In this document: in pieces, positions 28,704 to 38,839 of the stretch
Position numbering within the stretch: the first letter of the stretch is position 1
Layout: every line of letters begins with the position of its first letter
NCBI RefSeq assembly: GCF_003319185.1
Contig: NZ_QOHJ01000005.1
Span: forward strand, 186,001-250,000
Origin: Blastococcus sp. TF02A-30
Lineage (GTDB): Bacteria > Actinomycetota > Actinomycetes > Mycobacteriales > Geodermatophilaceae
Direction: 5' to 3'
DNA: 64,000 nucleotides
Program-made: the position numbers and the translations under genes
The notes under the pieces: model-generated
The model's database searches: none
What the model was told of the DNA's origin: nothing
What the model saw: the letters and a program-made list of their open reading frames with translations, nothing else

Positions 28704-28730
28704 CACCGGTGGTTCCCAGCGTGTTCCCCG

Positions 28731-29693
28731 TTACCGAGACGATACCTGCGGGGTCACAGGCAACACCCGGGCCCCAGTGGCGTCCACGTCGAGCGGGAGC
28801 ACGCGCCAGCCGTCCGGGACCAGTGCCGCGACCTCGTGGACGCGCACCGCCTGCGCCGGGTCGCCCGCCGGGTCATCGGGGTGCCGCCGGGTCAGCACGA
28901 GCACGCTGGGTCCCGCGCCGGAGACCACCGCCGCGTGCCCGGCGTCGCGCAGCCGGTCGATCAGCGCGAGTGAAGCCGGCATCGCAGCGGCCCGCTGCCG
29001 CTGGTGCAGCCGGTCCTCGGTCGCGGCCAGCAGCAGCTCCGGCGCGCTGGTCAGCGCGTGCACGAGCAGCGCGGCGCGACCGGCGTTGAACGCCGCGTCG
29101 GCGTGCGGCACCTGGTCCGGCAGCAGGGTCCGGGCCACGTGCGTCGGGAGCACCGTCTCCGGCACGAGGACGACGGGCAGCACCTCGTCGGACACCTCCA
29201 GCCGCTCGGCCACGGCCCCGTGCCGGTCCGCCCAGGAGAGGGTGGCGCCGCCGAGCAGGCAGGCGGCCACGTTGTCGGGGTGGCCCTCCATCGCGTCGGC
29301 GAGGCGGAGCACGGCGTCGCCGTCGACCGCGTCGACGTCCGGGCACAGCGCCCAGGCCGCCAGCAGACCCGCGACGACGGCGGCCGCGGAGGAACCCATC
29401 CCCCGCCCCTGCGGGATGCCGTTGTCGGCCTCGATCCGCAGCCCGGGGGCGTCCCAGCCGAGCTCCGCACAGCCGGCGTGGAAGGCGCGGGCGACGAGGT
29501 GGGTCTCGTCGCAGGCCAGCGCGCCGGCCCCCTCCCCGTGCACGACGATCTCCAGCGATCCGCGCTCGAGCAGGGAGAACTCGAGGGTGTCGTGGCAGGC
29601 CAGGGCCAGGCCGCCGCAGTCGAACGCCGGCCCCAGGTTGGCGCTGGTCGCGGGGACCCGGATGCGCACCCGGTCCGCCGGGAACGGCGTCAC
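28731..29693 (-). CDS. thrB: Homoserine kinase
   Basis: 320 residues, GHMP kinase family. It phosphorylates homoserine for threonine synthesis. [23 protein letters not shown] holds motif 1, and the phosphate loop is [20 protein letters not shown]. The C-terminal motif GAGPSVLVL closes the active site. The GTG start overlaps the thrC stop by 4 bases (GTGA), marking the end of the coupled argS-lysA-hom-thrC-thrB chain. The next gene, rho, has its own promoter just past the thrB stop. Confidence 0.96.
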   Translation of the reverse strand: MTPFPADRVRIRVPATSANLGPAFDCGGLALACHDTLEFSLLERGSLEIVVHGEGAGALACDETHLVARAFHAGCAELGWDAPGLRIEADNGIPQGRGMGSSAAAVVAGLLAAWALCPDVDAVDGDAVLRLADAMEGHPDNVAACLLGGATLSWADRHGAVAERLEVSDEVLPVVLVPETVLPTHVARTLLPDQVPHADAAFNAGRAALLVHALTSAPELLLAATEDRLHQRQRAAAMPASLALIDRLRDAGHAAVVSGAGPSVLVLTRRHPDDPAGDPAQAVRVHEVAALVPDGWRVLPLDVDATGARVLPVTPQVSSR

Positions 29694-30763
29694 AGGCCCA
29701 GCTGGGCCGCGGCCACCGCGGCGTCGACCGGCACGGTCACCGGGGCGGGCGCGCCGGAGATGGCCCACTCCGGGTCCTTGAGCCCGTTGCCGGTGACGGT
29801 GCAGACCACGGTCTGCCCGGGCTCGAGCTCCCCGGCCGCGGCGACCTGCAGGAGACCGGCCACGGACGCCGCCGACGCCGGCTCGACGAAGACGGCCTCG
29901 CTGCGGGCCAGCAGCCGGTAGGCGGCGAGGATCGCGCGGTCGGTGACGGCGTCGATCCGGCCGCCGGACTCGTCGCGGGCGGCCAACGCCTTGGTCCAGG
30001 ACGCCGGGTTGCCGATCCGGATCGCGGTGGCGATCGTCTCCGGGCGCTCGACGACCCTCCCGTTCACGATCGGCGCCGACCCGGCCGCCTGGAAGCCCCA
30101 CATGCGCGGGGTCCGCGTCGCCGTGCCGTCGGCGGCGTACTCGCGGTAGCCCTGCCAGTAGGCGGTGATGTTGCCGGCGTTGCCGACCGGCAGGCAGTGG
30201 ATGTCGGGGGCGTCGCCGAGCACGTCGACGATCTCGAACGAGGCGGTCTTCTGCCCCTCGATCCGGAACTGGTTGACGCTGTTGACCAGGCTCACCGGGT
30301 AGTCGATGGCGAGCTTGCTGGCCAGCGCGAGGCAGTCGTCGAAGTTGCCGTCGACCTGCAGCAGCTGGGCCCCGTGCACGAGCGCCTGGGCCAGCTTGCC
30401 CATCGCGATCTTGCCCTGCGGCACGAGGACGGCGCAGGTGAGCCCGGCCCGGGCGGCGTAGGCGGCGGCGCTGGCGCTGGTGTTCCCGGTCGAGGCGCAG
30501 ATGACCGCCTTCGACCCCTCCTCGACGGCCTTGGTGATGGCCATCGTCATGCCCCGGTCCTTGAAGGACCCGGTCGGGTTCAGGCCCTCGACCTTGAGGT
30601 AGACCTCGCACCCCGTGCGCCGGGACAGCTCGGGCGCCGGCAGCAGCGGGGTGTTGCCCTCCTGCAGCGTGACGACCGGCGTCGTCTCGCTGACCGGCAG
30701 CCGGGAGCGGTAGGCCTCGATGAGCCCGGGCCAGCCGGGCGAGACCCGCGACGACACCGTCAT
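29690..30763 (-). CDS. thrC: Threonine synthase
   Basis: 357 residues, PLP-dependent. It converts O-phosphohomoserine to threonine. The PLP lysine is in [13 protein letters not shown], the phosphate-binding region is [19 protein letters not shown], and [13 protein letters not shown] is the glycine loop. This is the short actinobacterial form, starting with a basic N-terminus and no long N-domain. ATG overlaps the hom stop (ATGA) and its stop overlaps the thrB start. Confidence 0.97.
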   Translation of the reverse strand: MTVSSRVSPGWPGLIEAYRSRLPVSETTPVVTLQEGNTPLLPAPELSRRTGCEVYLKVEGLNPTGSFKDRGMTMAITKAVEEGSKAVICASTGNTSASAAAYAARAGLTCAVLVPQGKIAMGKLAQALVHGAQLLQVDGNFDDCLALASKLAIDYPVSLVNSVNQFRIEGQKTASFEIVDVLGDAPDIHCLPVGNAGNITAYWQGYREYAADGTATRTPRMWGFQAAGSAPIVNGRVVERPETIATAIRIGNPASWTKALAARDESGGRIDAVTDRAILAAYRLLARSEAVFVEPASAASVAGLLQVAAAGELEPGQTVVCTVTGNGLKDPEWAISGAPAPVTVPVDAAVAAAQLGL

Positions 30764-32055
30764 GACAACCCCTCCACGCGCAGGACGCTGGTGACCCCCC
30801 GGACCGCCGGCATGTCGCGCAGCGCGGAGATGGTGGCGGACAGCGCGGCATCGGGGGCGCTGTGCGTGACGATGACCAGCGTCGCGGCGTCGCCCCGGCC
30901 GGTCTGCCGGACGGTGGAGATGCTCACCTCGTGGCGGGCGAACTCCTGCGCGACGGCGGCCAGGACGCCCGGCTTGTCCGCGACGTCGAGGCTGACGTGG
31001 TAGCGCGTGGGGGTCTCGGCCATGGGCCGGACGGCGAGGTCGGCGTAGCCGCTGGGTCCCTGCCCGGAGGCGCCGGCCACCCGGTTGCGGGCCACCGCGA
31101 CGAGGTCGCCGAGGACGGCGCTGGCGGTCGGCTCTCCCCCGGCGCCCTGGCCGTAGAACATCAGCTGCCCGGCGGCCTCCGCCTCGACGAAGACGGCGTT
31201 GAACGCACCGCCGACGGAGGCCAGCGGGTGCGTCGTCGGGATCATCGCCGGGTGCACCCGCACGGCGACGGTGTCCTCGCCGCCGCCGTTGGGCACCCGC
31301 TCGCAGATGGCCAGCAGCTTGACCGTGCAGCCGATCTCGGCGGCGCGGGCGACGTCGGTGGCGGTGACCGCGGAGATGCCCTCGCGGTACACGTCGGCCG
31401 ACGACACCGGGGTGTGGAAGGCCAGGGAGGCGAGGATCGCCGCCTTGGCCGCGGCGTCGAAACCGTCGACGTCGGCGGTCGGGTCGGCCTCGGCGTAGCC
31501 GAGCTCGGTGGCCTCGGCCAGCGCCTCGGCGAACCCGCCCCCGGTCTCGACCATGCGGGACAGGATGAAGTTGGTCGTGCCGTTGACGATGCCGACCACC
31601 CGGCGCAGCTGGTCACCGGCCAGCGACTCGCGCAGCGGGCGCAGCAGCGGGATCGCCCCGGCCACGGCGGCCTCGTAGTAGAGGTCGACGCCGGCCTTGG
31701 CCGCGGCGGCGTGCAGGCCGGGGCCGTCCTCGGCCAGCAGCGCCTTGTTCGCGCTCACCACCGACTTGCCGTGCTCGAACGCCGCGTACAGCAGCGTGCG
31801 GGCCGGCTCGATGCCGCCGATGACCTCGACGACCAGGTCGACGTCGTCGCGGGTGACCAAGCCGAGCGCGTCGGTGGTCAGCAGCTCCTGCGGCACGTCG
31901 GGGTGGTGGTCGGGACGGCGGACGGCGATGCCCGCGATCTCGACCGGCCGGCCGATGCGCGCGGTCAGGTCACCGGCCTGCTCCCGGACCAGGCGCAGCA
32001 CGGCGCTGCCGACGGTGCCGCAGCCCAGCAGCGCGACCCGCAGCGGCGCGGTCAC
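30760..32055 (-). CDS. hom: Homoserine dehydrogenase
   Basis: 431 residues. It reduces aspartate semialdehyde to homoserine. The NAD(P)-binding glycine loop is [26 protein letters not shown] is conserved, and [11 protein letters not shown] with the catalytic region [17 protein letters not shown] identify the family. The last 80 residues form an ACT domain ([21 protein letters not shown]), the site of threonine feedback control. It is a single-function enzyme without aspartokinase. The GTG start overlaps the lysA stop. Confidence 0.97.
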   Translation of the reverse strand: MTAPLRVALLGCGTVGSAVLRLVREQAGDLTARIGRPVEIAGIAVRRPDHHPDVPQELLTTDALGLVTRDDVDLVVEVIGGIEPARTLLYAAFEHGKSVVSANKALLAEDGPGLHAAAAKAGVDLYYEAAVAGAIPLLRPLRESLAGDQLRRVVGIVNGTTNFILSRMVETGGGFAEALAEATELGYAEADPTADVDGFDAAAKAAILASLAFHTPVSSADVYREGISAVTATDVARAAEIGCTVKLLAICERVPNGGGEDTVAVRVHPAMIPTTHPLASVGGAFNAVFVEAEAAGQLMFYGQGAGGEPTASAVLGDLVAVARNRVAGASGQGPSGYADLAVRPMAETPTRYHVSLDVADKPGVLAAVAQEFARHEVSISTVRQTGRGDAATLVIVTHSAPDAALSATISALRDMPAVRGVTSVLRVEGLS

Positions 32056-33545
32056 GAGCGGGCTCCCGCGGCGTGCTCGGGCGCGGGCTGGTCGAGGGCC
32101 GGCGACGGGGCCGGCACGTCGGCGAGGACGGCGTCGAGGGCGAACACGTCCGCCAGTGTCTGACGTCGCACGATCTCGGTCGCCTCCCCGTCCCGCACCG
32201 CGACCACCGGCGGCTTGAGCAGGTAGTTGTAGTTGCTCGCCATCGACCAGCAGTAGGCCCCGGTCGCGGCGACGGCCAGCAGGTCGCCGGGCTGCACGTC
32301 CGAGGGCAGCCAGAGGTCGCGCACGAGGACGTCGCCGCTCTCGCAGTGCTTGCCCACGACGCGGCACAGCGCGGGCGGGGCGTCCGACGTCCGGTTGGCG
32401 AGCACGCAGGTGTAGCTGGCGTCGTAGAGGGCGGTGCGGATGTTGTCGCTCATCCCGCCGTCGACCGACACGTAGTTGCGCACCAGCGGGGCCCCGGGCG
32501 TGCCGCTGGACCCCAGCCGGACCGGCTTGATCGTGCCGATCTCGTACAGCGTGACCGTCCCGGGGCCGGCGACGGCGCGGCCGGGCTCGACCGCCAGCCG
32601 CGGCACGGGCAGGCCGAGCGCCGCGCACTCGGCCTCGACGACGGCGCGCAGCCGGGTGGCGACGTCGGCCGGCGTCACCGGGTCGTCCTCGGGGAGGTAG
32701 GCGATGCCGAACCCGCCGCCGAGGTTGAGCTCGCCGAGCACCTCCCCCGTCGCCTGGTGCACCTGGGCCAGCAGGCCGACGACGCGGTGCGCGGCGGCCT
32801 CGAAGCCGGCGGTGTCGAAGATCTGCGAGCCGATGTGGCTGTGCAGCCCGGCCAGCAGCAGCGACGGCTCGCGGATGACCCGGACCGCCGCGGTCAGCGC
32901 ATCGCCGGTGGCCAGCGAGAAGCCGAACTTCTGGTCCTCGTGCGCGGTGGCGATGAACTCGTGGGTGTGCGCCTCGATGCCGACCGTGGAGCGGATGAGC
33001 ACCGGCACCGGGGCACCGCCGGCCGCCACGCGGGCCTCGGCGAGCGGCACGAGCCGGTCGATCTCGTCGAAGGAGTCCAGCACGATCCGGCCGATGCCGG
33101 CGTCGACGGCCGCCTGCAGCTCGAGCAGCGACTTGTTGTTGCCGTGCAGCGCGATCCGCTCGGCCGGGAAGCCGGCAGCCAGCGCCACGGCGAGCTCGTT
33201 GCCGCTGCAGGCGTCCAGGTGCAGGCCGTCGGCGGCGATCCAGCGGGCCACCTGCCCGCAGAGGAAGGCCTTGGAGGCGTAGTGCACGTCGGCGTCGGTG
33301 AAGGCGCCGGCGAACTCCGCGGCCCGGCCGCGGAAGTCCTCCTCGTCCAGCACGAACAGCGGCGTGCCGTGCGCCCGGGCCAGCTCGGTGACCGGCCGGC
33401 CGCCGAGGTGCAGCTCGCCGTCGACCCGCCGGGCCGAGCGCGGCCAGACGTGCGGGTCGAGCGCCCCCAGGTCCTGGGGCGGGGCGCCGGCAGGCGAGGG
33501 CTGGGTGATGTTCCCGTGCAGCGGCCCCGCCGGGTGCGCCCTCAC
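32052..33545 (-). CDS. lysA: Diaminopimelate decarboxylase
   Basis: 497 residues, longer than the common 420-450. It decarboxylates meso-diaminopimelate to lysine with PLP. PLP lysine: [14 protein letters not shown]; glycine loop: [24 protein letters not shown] and [11 protein letters not shown] are family hallmarks. A 40-residue N-terminal part ([11 protein letters not shown] and [14 protein letters not shown]) resembles the mycobacterial enzyme. The GTG start is placed at the 4-base overlap with the argS stop. Pairing argS with lysA is a conserved actinobacterial arrangement. Confidence 0.96.
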   Translation of the reverse strand: MRAHPAGPLHGNITQPSPAGAPPQDLGALDPHVWPRSARRVDGELHLGGRPVTELARAHGTPLFVLDEEDFRGRAAEFAGAFTDADVHYASKAFLCGQVARWIAADGLHLDACSGNELAVALAAGFPAERIALHGNNKSLLELQAAVDAGIGRIVLDSFDEIDRLVPLAEARVAAGGAPVPVLIRSTVGIEAHTHEFIATAHEDQKFGFSLATGDALTAAVRVIREPSLLLAGLHSHIGSQIFDTAGFEAAAHRVVGLLAQVHQATGEVLGELNLGGGFGIAYLPEDDPVTPADVATRLRAVVEAECAALGLPVPRLAVEPGRAVAGPGTVTLYEIGTIKPVRLGSSGTPGAPLVRNYVSVDGGMSDNIRTALYDASYTCVLANRTSDAPPALCRVVGKHCESGDVLVRDLWLPSDVQPGDLLAVAATGAYCWSMASNYNYLLKPPVVAVRDGEATEIVRRQTLADVFALDAVLADVPAPSPALDQPAPEHAAGARS

Positions 33546-35203
33546 ATCCGCTCCGGGGCGGTCACGCCGAGGACGGCCAGGCCGTTGCGGAGCACCGTCG
33601 CCGTGGCGGCGCACAGCCAGAGCCGCGCGGTGGTCAGCGACGTCGCCTCCTCGTCCCCCCGGGGCAGCACGCGGCAGGCGTCGTAGAACCGGTGGTAGGT
33701 CCCGGCCAGCTCCTCGATGTAGCGGGCCACGCGGTGCGGGGCGCGCAGCTCGGCGGCGGCGGTGAGGACCCGGGGGAACTCGCCGATCGCGCGGAGCAGG
33801 TCGTTCTCGCGCTCGTGCACCAGCGAGGCGACGTCGACGTCCGCGGCCTCGCCCAGGTGGAGGCCGAGGTCGGCGGCGTTGCGCAGCACCGAGGAGATGC
33901 GGGCGTGGGCGTACTGGACGTAGAAGACGGGGTTGTCGTTGGTCTTGCGCGTCCACAGGTCGAGGTCGATGTCGATCTGCTGGTCGACCGAGGCCCGGGC
34001 CAGCACGTACCGGGCGGCGTCCGCGCCGATCGCGTCGACCAGGTCCTCGAGCACCACGATGGTGCCGGCGCGCTTGCTCATCCGCACCGGCTCGCCGTCG
34101 CGCAGCAGGTTGACCAGCTGGCCGATGAGGATCTCCAGGTGCGTGGCCGGGTCGTCCCCGGCCGCCGCGACCAGCGCCTTGTACCGGCCGACGTAGCCGG
34201 TGTGGTCGGCGCCCAGCATGATCACGACCTTGTCGAAGCCGCGGGCCCGCTTGTCCAGGTAGTAGGCGCAGTCGGCGGCGAAGTAGGTCACCTCGCCGTC
34301 GGCCTTGACCAGCACCCGGTCCTTGTCGTCGCCGAAGTCCGTGGTCCGCAGCCAGACGGCGCCGTCGGCCTCGAAGACGTGCCCCTGCTCGCGGAGCGTG
34401 GCCACGGCCTTCTCGACCGCGCCGCTCCGGTGCAGCGAGGTCTCGGAGAACCAGACGTCGAAGTGGACGCCGAAGGACTCCATCGTGCTGCGGATCTCGG
34501 CCACCATGAGCTCGACGCCCTTGGCGCGGAAGACCGGCAGCTGCGCCTCGGCCGGCCGGTCGAGCAGGCCGGGCTCGGCGGCCACGACCTGGCCGGCGAT
34601 CTCGGCGATGTAGCTGCCCGCGTAGCCGCCCTCGGGCACCTCGCCGCCGGTGGCGGCCGCCTGCAGGCTCTGGGCGAACCGGTCGATCTGCGCGCCCGCG
34701 TCGTTGAGGTAGTACTCGCGGGTGACCTCGGCGCCGCTGGCCGACAGCAGCCGGCCGAGCGCGTCACCGACGGCGGCCCAGCGGGTGCCGCCGATGTGCA
34801 CGGGGCCGGTCGGGTTGGCGGAGACGAACTCGAGGTTCAGCCGCTGACCCGCCAGGGCGGTGGTGCGGCCGTAGGCGTCCCCTGCCGTCACCGCGTCGAC
34901 GGCGATCTTGCCGAGCGCGCCCTGCGCGAGGGTGATGTTGAGGAAGCCGGGGCCGGCGATGTCGACCCGCGCGATGCCGTCGTGCGCCCGGAGCTCACCG
35001 GCGAGCAGCTCGGCGACCTCGCGCGGCGGGCGGCCGGCCGGCTTGGCCAGCCGGAGGGCGACGTTGGTGGCGTAGTCGCCGTGCTCGGGGTTCTTCGGCC
35101 GCTCGATCACGACCTCGGCGGGTACCTCGACGGGCAGCTCGCCTCGCTCGACGACCGCGCCCAGGGCGGTACGAACGACGTCCTGCAGCTGCTCCGGTGT
35201 CAC
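33542..35203 (-). CDS. argS: Arginyl-tRNA synthetase
   Basis: 553 residues, class I synthetase. The HIGH motif appears as HIGG in [15 protein letters not shown]. The KMSKS region reads [16 protein letters not shown]. The N-terminal Add-1 domain and the C-terminal DALR anticodon-binding domain ([29 protein letters not shown]) are complete. The GTG start gives [16 protein letters not shown] lies 6 bases upstream, fitting a leaderless transcript. It heads the lysine/threonine gene chain and is divergent from the DUF3105 gene. Confidence 0.97.
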   Translation of the reverse strand: MTPEQLQDVVRTALGAVVERGELPVEVPAEVVIERPKNPEHGDYATNVALRLAKPAGRPPREVAELLAGELRAHDGIARVDIAGPGFLNITLAQGALGKIAVDAVTAGDAYGRTTALAGQRLNLEFVSANPTGPVHIGGTRWAAVGDALGRLLSASGAEVTREYYLNDAGAQIDRFAQSLQAAATGGEVPEGGYAGSYIAEIAGQVVAAEPGLLDRPAEAQLPVFRAKGVELMVAEIRSTMESFGVHFDVWFSETSLHRSGAVEKAVATLREQGHVFEADGAVWLRTTDFGDDKDRVLVKADGEVTYFAADCAYYLDKRARGFDKVVIMLGADHTGYVGRYKALVAAAGDDPATHLEILIGQLVNLLRDGEPVRMSKRAGTIVVLEDLVDAIGADAARYVLARASVDQQIDIDLDLWTRKTNDNPVFYVQYAHARISSVLRNAADLGLHLGEAADVDVASLVHERENDLLRAIGEFPRVLTAAAELRAPHRVARYIEELAGTYHRFYDACRVLPRGDEEATSLTTARLWLCAATATVLRNGLAVLGVTAPERM

Positions 35204-35209
35204 CGCACG

Positions 35210-35215
35210 AGCGTA
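35210..35215 (-). promoter_or_regulatory. -10 element (TACGCT) of leaderless argS promoter
   Basis: It is 6 bases before the argS GTG. It would drive the whole argS-lysA-hom-thrC-thrB unit. Confidence 0.5.
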
Positions 35216-35324
35216 CTGACCGGCCCAACCGGCTTTGCCCGCCCCGCCCCGCTTCCCAGGGCCCGTCCAGGTTCGCGACCTAGACTCGCGGCCGTTCCGC
35301 GCACCCGCACCCCGAGGAGTGGCC

Positions 35325-36119
35325 TTGGCCAAGGACCGCAAGCCCGACGACGCCCGCCCGCGCGGCGGCGCCTCGAGGTCCGGATCCGGAGGGGCGGGCA
35401 ACCGCGGCAAGGGTGGGCGCACGCGTCCCCCGACGACGGTCGTGGCCAACGCCCAGAAGCGCCCCTGGGGGCTGATCGCCGGCGCGCTGGCGGTCGTCGT
35501 GTTCGCCGCCGCGGTCATCACCTACGCCGTCGTCCAGGTGAACGAGGCCAACGCCGACAAGGTCGAGTCCGCCGACGAGATCGAGGGCGTCCAGACCTAC
35601 GACTACCCGGGCGGCGACCACGTCACGACGACCGTCGACTACGAGCAGTCCCCGCCGGTGGGCGGTCCGCACGACCCGGTCTGGGCCGACTGCACGGGCA
35701 CGGTCTACGACGTCGACATCCGGCACGAGAACGCCGTCCACGGCCTCGAGCACGGCGCGGTGTGGATCACCTACAACCCCGACGAGGTGTCCGACGCCGA
35801 CATCGACACCCTCGCCGAGCTCGTCGAGGGCGAGAACGGCCGGATGATGTCGCCCTACGTCGGCCTCGACTCCCCGATCAGCATCCAGTCGTGGGGCGAC
35901 CAGCTGAAGGTCGACAGCGCCGACGACGTGCGGCTGAAGCAGTTCGCCGACCTGATGACCTTCAAGTCCGGCGACTTCCCCGAGCCCGGCGCGACCTGCG
36001 AGCGGCCCGACTTCCTCGCCAGCCCGCAGCTGGCCGGCACCCCGAGCACCACTGCCCCGGGCGAGGGTGACGCGCCCGTCGACGGCGACATGACCGAGGG
36101 CGGCGAGCAGAACGGCTGA
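35325..36119 (+). CDS. DUF3105 membrane-anchored protein
   Basis: 264 residues. A basic, glycine-rich N-terminus (about 45 residues) is followed by one membrane helix ([21 protein letters not shown]) and an extracytoplasmic DUF3105 domain with [19 protein letters not shown] and [18 protein letters not shown]. The TTG start is selected because GAGGAG stands 5 bases upstream. A GTG two codons earlier overlaps that site. The -10 hexamer TAGACT at 35281-35286 suits a short leader. The C-terminal tail is acidic and low-complexity. It is followed by a DUF305 gene, a pairing I recall from other actinobacteria. Function unknown. Confidence 0.86.
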   Translation: MAKDRKPDDARPRGGASRSGSGGAGNRGKGGRTRPPTTVVANAQKRPWGLIAGALAVVVFAAAVITYAVVQVNEANADKVESADEIEGVQTYDYPGGDHVTTTVDYEQSPPVGGPHDPVWADCTGTVYDVDIRHENAVHGLEHGAVWITYNPDEVSDADIDTLAELVEGENGRMMSPYVGLDSPISIQSWGDQLKVDSADDVRLKQFADLMTFKSGDFPEPGATCERPDFLASPQLAGTPSTTAPGEGDAPVDGDMTEGGEQNG

Positions 36120-36177
36120 CCCGACCCCCCTCGACCCCGCGGCGTCCCGATCGCCGCTGCGCACCGCGCTGCTGGCG

Positions 36178-36798
36178 GTGATCGCCGTGGGCCTGATGCT
36201 CATCGGCGGCGGGCTGGCCGTCGCGGTGGCGGTCGCCGTCGACCGCGTGCCGGTCACCCCCGCCGCGGACTCGGTGGACGCCGGGTTCGCCCTGGACATG
36301 TCGGTGCACCACCTGCAGGGCGTGGAGATGGCCAACCTGGTCGCCGAGCGCAGCGACGACCCGGAGGTCGAGTCGATCGCCTTCGACATCTCCGCGACGC
36401 AGACCAACCAGGCCGGCCGCATGCAGGGCTGGCTGGCCCTGTGGGGCATCCCGCTGTCGGGCGGGGACACGATGGCGTGGATGGGCGACGCCGGGCACGG
36501 CCACGACATGGCCGGCATGGACGCGGCCTCGGGTGCGCTCATGCCCGGCATGGCCACCGAGGACGAGCTGGCGAACCTGCGCGGCCTCACCGGGACCGCG
36601 TTCGACGTCGAGTTCCTCCGCCTGATGATCCGGCACCACCAGGGCGGCTTCGACATGGCGCAGTACGCCGCCGAGCACGCCGAGCTCCAGGCGGTCCGGG
36701 ACCTCGCGCAGAGCATCGAGGACTCGCAGAGCTACGAGGTGAGCACGATGACCGACATGCTCACCGCGCGCGGCGGCACCCCGCTGCCGGCTCCGTGA
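36178..36798 (+). CDS. DUF305 family membrane protein with Met/His-rich loop
   Basis: 206 residues. One N-terminal membrane helix or signal anchor is followed by two copies of the DUF305 ferritin-like half: FALDMSVHHLQGVEMA and RLMIRHHQGGFDMAQYAAEHA. Between them lies a loop rich in Met and His (DTMAWMGDAGHGHDMAGMDA, ending LMPGMATEDE), a composition typical of copper or other metal binding. The first in-frame start codon is the GTG used here, but the codons before it encode a plausible basic N-terminus (SRSPLRTALLAV), so translation may start upstream at a non-standard codon coupled to the DUF3105 gene. Confidence 0.85.
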   Translation: MIAVGLMLIGGGLAVAVAVAVDRVPVTPAADSVDAGFALDMSVHHLQGVEMANLVAERSDDPEVESIAFDISATQTNQAGRMQGWLALWGIPLSGGDTMAWMGDAGHGHDMAGMDAASGALMPGMATEDELANLRGLTGTAFDVEFLRLMIRHHQGGFDMAQYAAEHAELQAVRDLAQSIEDSQSYEVSTMTDMLTARGGTPLPAP

Positions 36799-36858
36799 CC
36801 ACCGCCGTCAGGACTCCCGGAGCGGGCTGGTAACTTCTTCGACGCCCCACCACGACGA

Positions 36859-36930
36859 GCCCCCGTAGCTCAGGGGATAGAGCACCGCCCTCCGGAGGCG
36901 GGTGCGCAGGTTCGAATCCTGCCGGGGGCA
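36859..36930 (+). tRNA. tRNA-Arg (anticodon CCG)
   Basis: The acceptor arms GCCCCCG/CGGGGGC pair perfectly. A D-arm with TAGCTCAG follows. The anticodon stem CCGCC/GGCGG carries loop CTCCGGA, giving anticodon CCG for codon CGG. The T-arm has GGTTCGAATCC. The 3' CCA is not encoded; discriminator base A is followed by CCC. Confidence 0.97.
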
Positions 36931-36963
36931 CCCTTCCACCGCACGGCCGCGGGTCCCGGGCCG

Positions 36964-37323
36964 TCAGCCCTCCCGCTCGTCGTAGCGCGACCGCGCCGCC
37001 ACCACGTCCTCGATGTGGTCGCGCGCCCACGCCTCCAGCGCGGCGATCGGCGCCGACAGCGTCCGGCCCAGGTCGGTCAGCTCGTAGTCCACCCGCACCG
37101 GCACCGTGGCGTGCACCGTCCGGGTCACCAGGCCGTCGCGCTCCAGGCCGCGCAGCGTCTGGGTGAGCATCTTCTGGCTGATGCCCTCCACCCGCCGGCC
37201 GAGCTCGGTGAACCGGCGCGGCCCGCCGGTGAGCTCGCCGAGCAGCAGGACCGTCCAGCGGTCCCCGATCCGGTCGAGCACCTGGCGGCTGGGGCATGCA
37301 GCGGTGTAGGGATCGGGTCTCAC
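36964..37323 (-). CDS. HxlR-family (DUF24) transcriptional regulator
   Basis: 119 residues with a winged-helix domain: [24 protein letters not shown] then [19 protein letters not shown], the standard HxlR recognition helix. A cysteine at residue 10 (YTAACPSRQ) sits where DUF24 regulators such as QorR and YodB hold their redox-sensing cysteine. It is divergent from an NAD(P)H-binding oxidoreductase of the QorB type, with a 14-bp palindrome between them. The likely role is a thiol or quinone-responsive repressor of that gene and of itself. The GTG start lies close to a GAGGAG site. Confidence 0.9.
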   Translation of the reverse strand: MRPDPYTAACPSRQVLDRIGDRWTVLLLGELTGGPRRFTELGRRVEGISQKMLTQTLRGLERDGLVTRTVHATVPVRVDYELTDLGRTLSAPIAALEAWARDHIEDVVAARSRYDEREG

Positions 37324-37350
37324 CTGGTCACTCTCCTCGGGTTACCTACC

Positions 37351-37364
37351 GCACTTCGAAGTGC
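37351..37364. promoter_or_regulatory. Operator candidate for the HxlR regulator
   Basis: A perfect 14-bp palindrome, GCACTTCGAAGTGC, lies 28 bases from the regulator start and 91 bases from the oxidoreductase start. Confidence 0.6.
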
Positions 37365-37454
37365 CTGCTCTCCAACGGGAAGTGGCAGCCCGGTGTTCCG
37401 GGTTGCCGCCTTCGGAGCCGCGAAGGTCGCGGCCGGAGCCGAGCAGGAGCACCC

Positions 37455-38309
37455 ATGTCGATCGTCGTCACCGGAGCCACCGGCCACCTGGGCCGGCTCG
37501 CCGTCGAGTCCCTGCTGCGCCGCGGCGTCCCCGCCGACCGGCTCGTCGCCACCGGACGGCGCGTGGAGACCCTGGCCGACCTGCGCGAGCGGGGCGTGAC
37601 CGTGCGCCGGGCCGACTACGACGACCCCGCGTCGCTGGCGGAGGCCTTCGCCGGCGCCGAGAAGCTGCTGCTCGTCTCCGGCAGCGAGGCCGGCCGGCGG
37701 ATCCCCCAGCACCGCAACGCGGTGGACGCCGCCCGGGCCGCCGGGGTGCGGCTCGTCGCGTACACGAGCATCACCCGCGCGGACAGCTCGTCCCTGCGGC
37801 TGGCCGAGGAGCACCGGGCGACCGAGGAGCTGCTCCGCGGCTCCGGCGTCCCGCACGTGCTGCTGCGCAACAGCTGGTACCTGGAGAACTACACCGGCCA
37901 GCTGCCGACCTACCTCGAGCACGGCATCGTCGGGGCCGCCGGCTCCGGCCGGGTCAGCGCGGCCACGCGGGCCGACTACGCCGAGGCCGCGGCCGCCGTC
38001 CTCGCCACCGACGGGCACGCCGGCGAGGTCTACGAGCTCGGTGGCGCCCCGTTCACGATGACCGAGCTGGCCGCCGCGGTCTCCGACGCCACGGGCCGCG
38101 AGGTCAGCTACACCGACGTCCCGGTCGAGCAGCTGGTCCAGGTCCTGGTCGGCGCCGGCCTCCCCGAGCCGGTCGCCGAGGTGCTCGCCGACGGCGACCG
38201 CGGCCTGGCCGCCGGGGAGCTGGACGCCGGCAGCGACGACCTGGCCCGCCTGCTCGGCCGCGCCCCCACCTCGATGCCGGAGGCGATCGCCGCGGCCGTG
38301 CACGGCTGA
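37455..38309 (+). CDS. NAD(P)H-binding quinone oxidoreductase-like protein (QorB/NmrA family SDR)
   Basis: 284 residues. An N-terminal Rossmann fold has MSIVVTGATGHLGRLAVESLL (GxxGxxG) and LLLVSGSEAGRR. YTSITRADSSSLRLAEEH replaces the YxxxK of classical SDRs, as in atypical NmrA/QorB proteins. RNSWYLENY is a family signature. In E. coli and Corynebacterium the homologue reduces quinones and is controlled by a divergently encoded DUF24 regulator, the same arrangement as here. The ATG has a GGAGC site. The quinone substrate is inferred. Confidence 0.88.
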   Translation: MSIVVTGATGHLGRLAVESLLRRGVPADRLVATGRRVETLADLRERGVTVRRADYDDPASLAEAFAGAEKLLLVSGSEAGRRIPQHRNAVDAARAAGVRLVAYTSITRADSSSLRLAEEHRATEELLRGSGVPHVLLRNSWYLENYTGQLPTYLEHGIVGAAGSGRVSAATRADYAEAAAAVLATDGHAGEVYELGGAPFTMTELAAAVSDATGREVSYTDVPVEQLVQVLVGAGLPEPVAEVLADGDRGLAAGELDAGSDDLARLLGRAPTSMPEAIAAAVHG

Positions 38310-38358
38310 GCGGGACCCCGGCCGGGGGCTCCGACCCCGGCCGGGTTCCGGCCCTGGC

Positions 38359-38364
38359 TAGGGT
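38359..38364 (+). promoter_or_regulatory. -10 element (TAGGGT), leaderless
   Basis: It is followed by 7 bases and the GTG of the VOC-family gene. There is no ribosome site. Confidence 0.5.
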
Positions 38365-38371
38365 CGGATGG

Positions 38372-38791
38372 GTGACCTCGCCGCAGGGCTACGGGCCCGA
38401 TCACCGCTCCGCCTCCGGGTACAGCCTCCACCACGTGCTGCTGGCCATCCCCCCGGGCGCGGAGGACCTGTGCCGCCCCTTCTACGTCGACCTGCTCGGG
38501 ATGGTCGAGCTGGCGAAGCCGCCTGCGCTGGCGGCGCGGGGCGGGTTCTGGGTCCGCGCCGACGGCCTGGAGCTGCACCTGGGGGTGGAGCCGGACTTCC
38601 GGCCGGCGCGCAAGGCCCATCCCGGGATCCGGGTGCGGGACCTCGACGGGCTGGCCGAGCGGATGTCCGCAGCCGGCGTCCCGGTCGTCTGGGACGCCGG
38701 CTTCCCCGGCCACCGGCGGTTCTACGCCGACGACCCCGTGGGCAACTGCCTCGAGTTCATCTCGCCGGACGGGTCGGTGCCGTCGTGGTGA
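38372..38791 (+). CDS. VOC (glyoxalase/dioxygenase) superfamily protein
   Basis: 139 residues with the two beta-alpha-beta-beta-beta modules of the vicinal-oxygen-chelate fold: SLHHVLLAIPPGAEDLCRPFYVDLLGMVEL and, in the second half, PGIRVRDLDGLAERMSAAGVPV ending DDPVGNCLEFISPDG. Metal-site candidates are H in LHHVLL, H in ELHLGVE and E in CLEFI. The substrate is unknown. The GTG start is supported by TAGGGT 7 bases upstream. It reads in the same direction as the flanking oxidoreductase and hydrolase genes but seems to have its own promoter. Confidence 0.86.
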   Translation: MTSPQGYGPDHRSASGYSLHHVLLAIPPGAEDLCRPFYVDLLGMVELAKPPALAARGGFWVRADGLELHLGVEPDFRPARKAHPGIRVRDLDGLAERMSAAGVPVVWDAGFPGHRRFYADDPVGNCLEFISPDGSVPSW

Positions 38792-38826
38792 CCGGAGGCC
38801 GTGATCGGCGTCTCAGCGGCCTGGGT

Positions 38827-38832
38827 TAGCGT
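38827..38832 (+). promoter_or_regulatory. -10 element (TAGCGT), leaderless
   Basis: It is followed by 7 bases and the ATG of the alpha/beta hydrolase gene. Confidence 0.5.
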
Positions 38833-38839
38833 CCGCGGC

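Noticed and set aside
26892..28973. Plus-strand Val/Ala/Leu repeat frame opposite rho
   Set aside because: The apparent hydrophobic repeats are only the reverse complement of the RDGQ minisatellite.
36859..36930. tRNA-Arg as an integration site for the 37-49 kb block
   Set aside because: No integrase and no repeated tRNA 3' fragment are seen downstream. The block looks like ordinary chromosomal genes.
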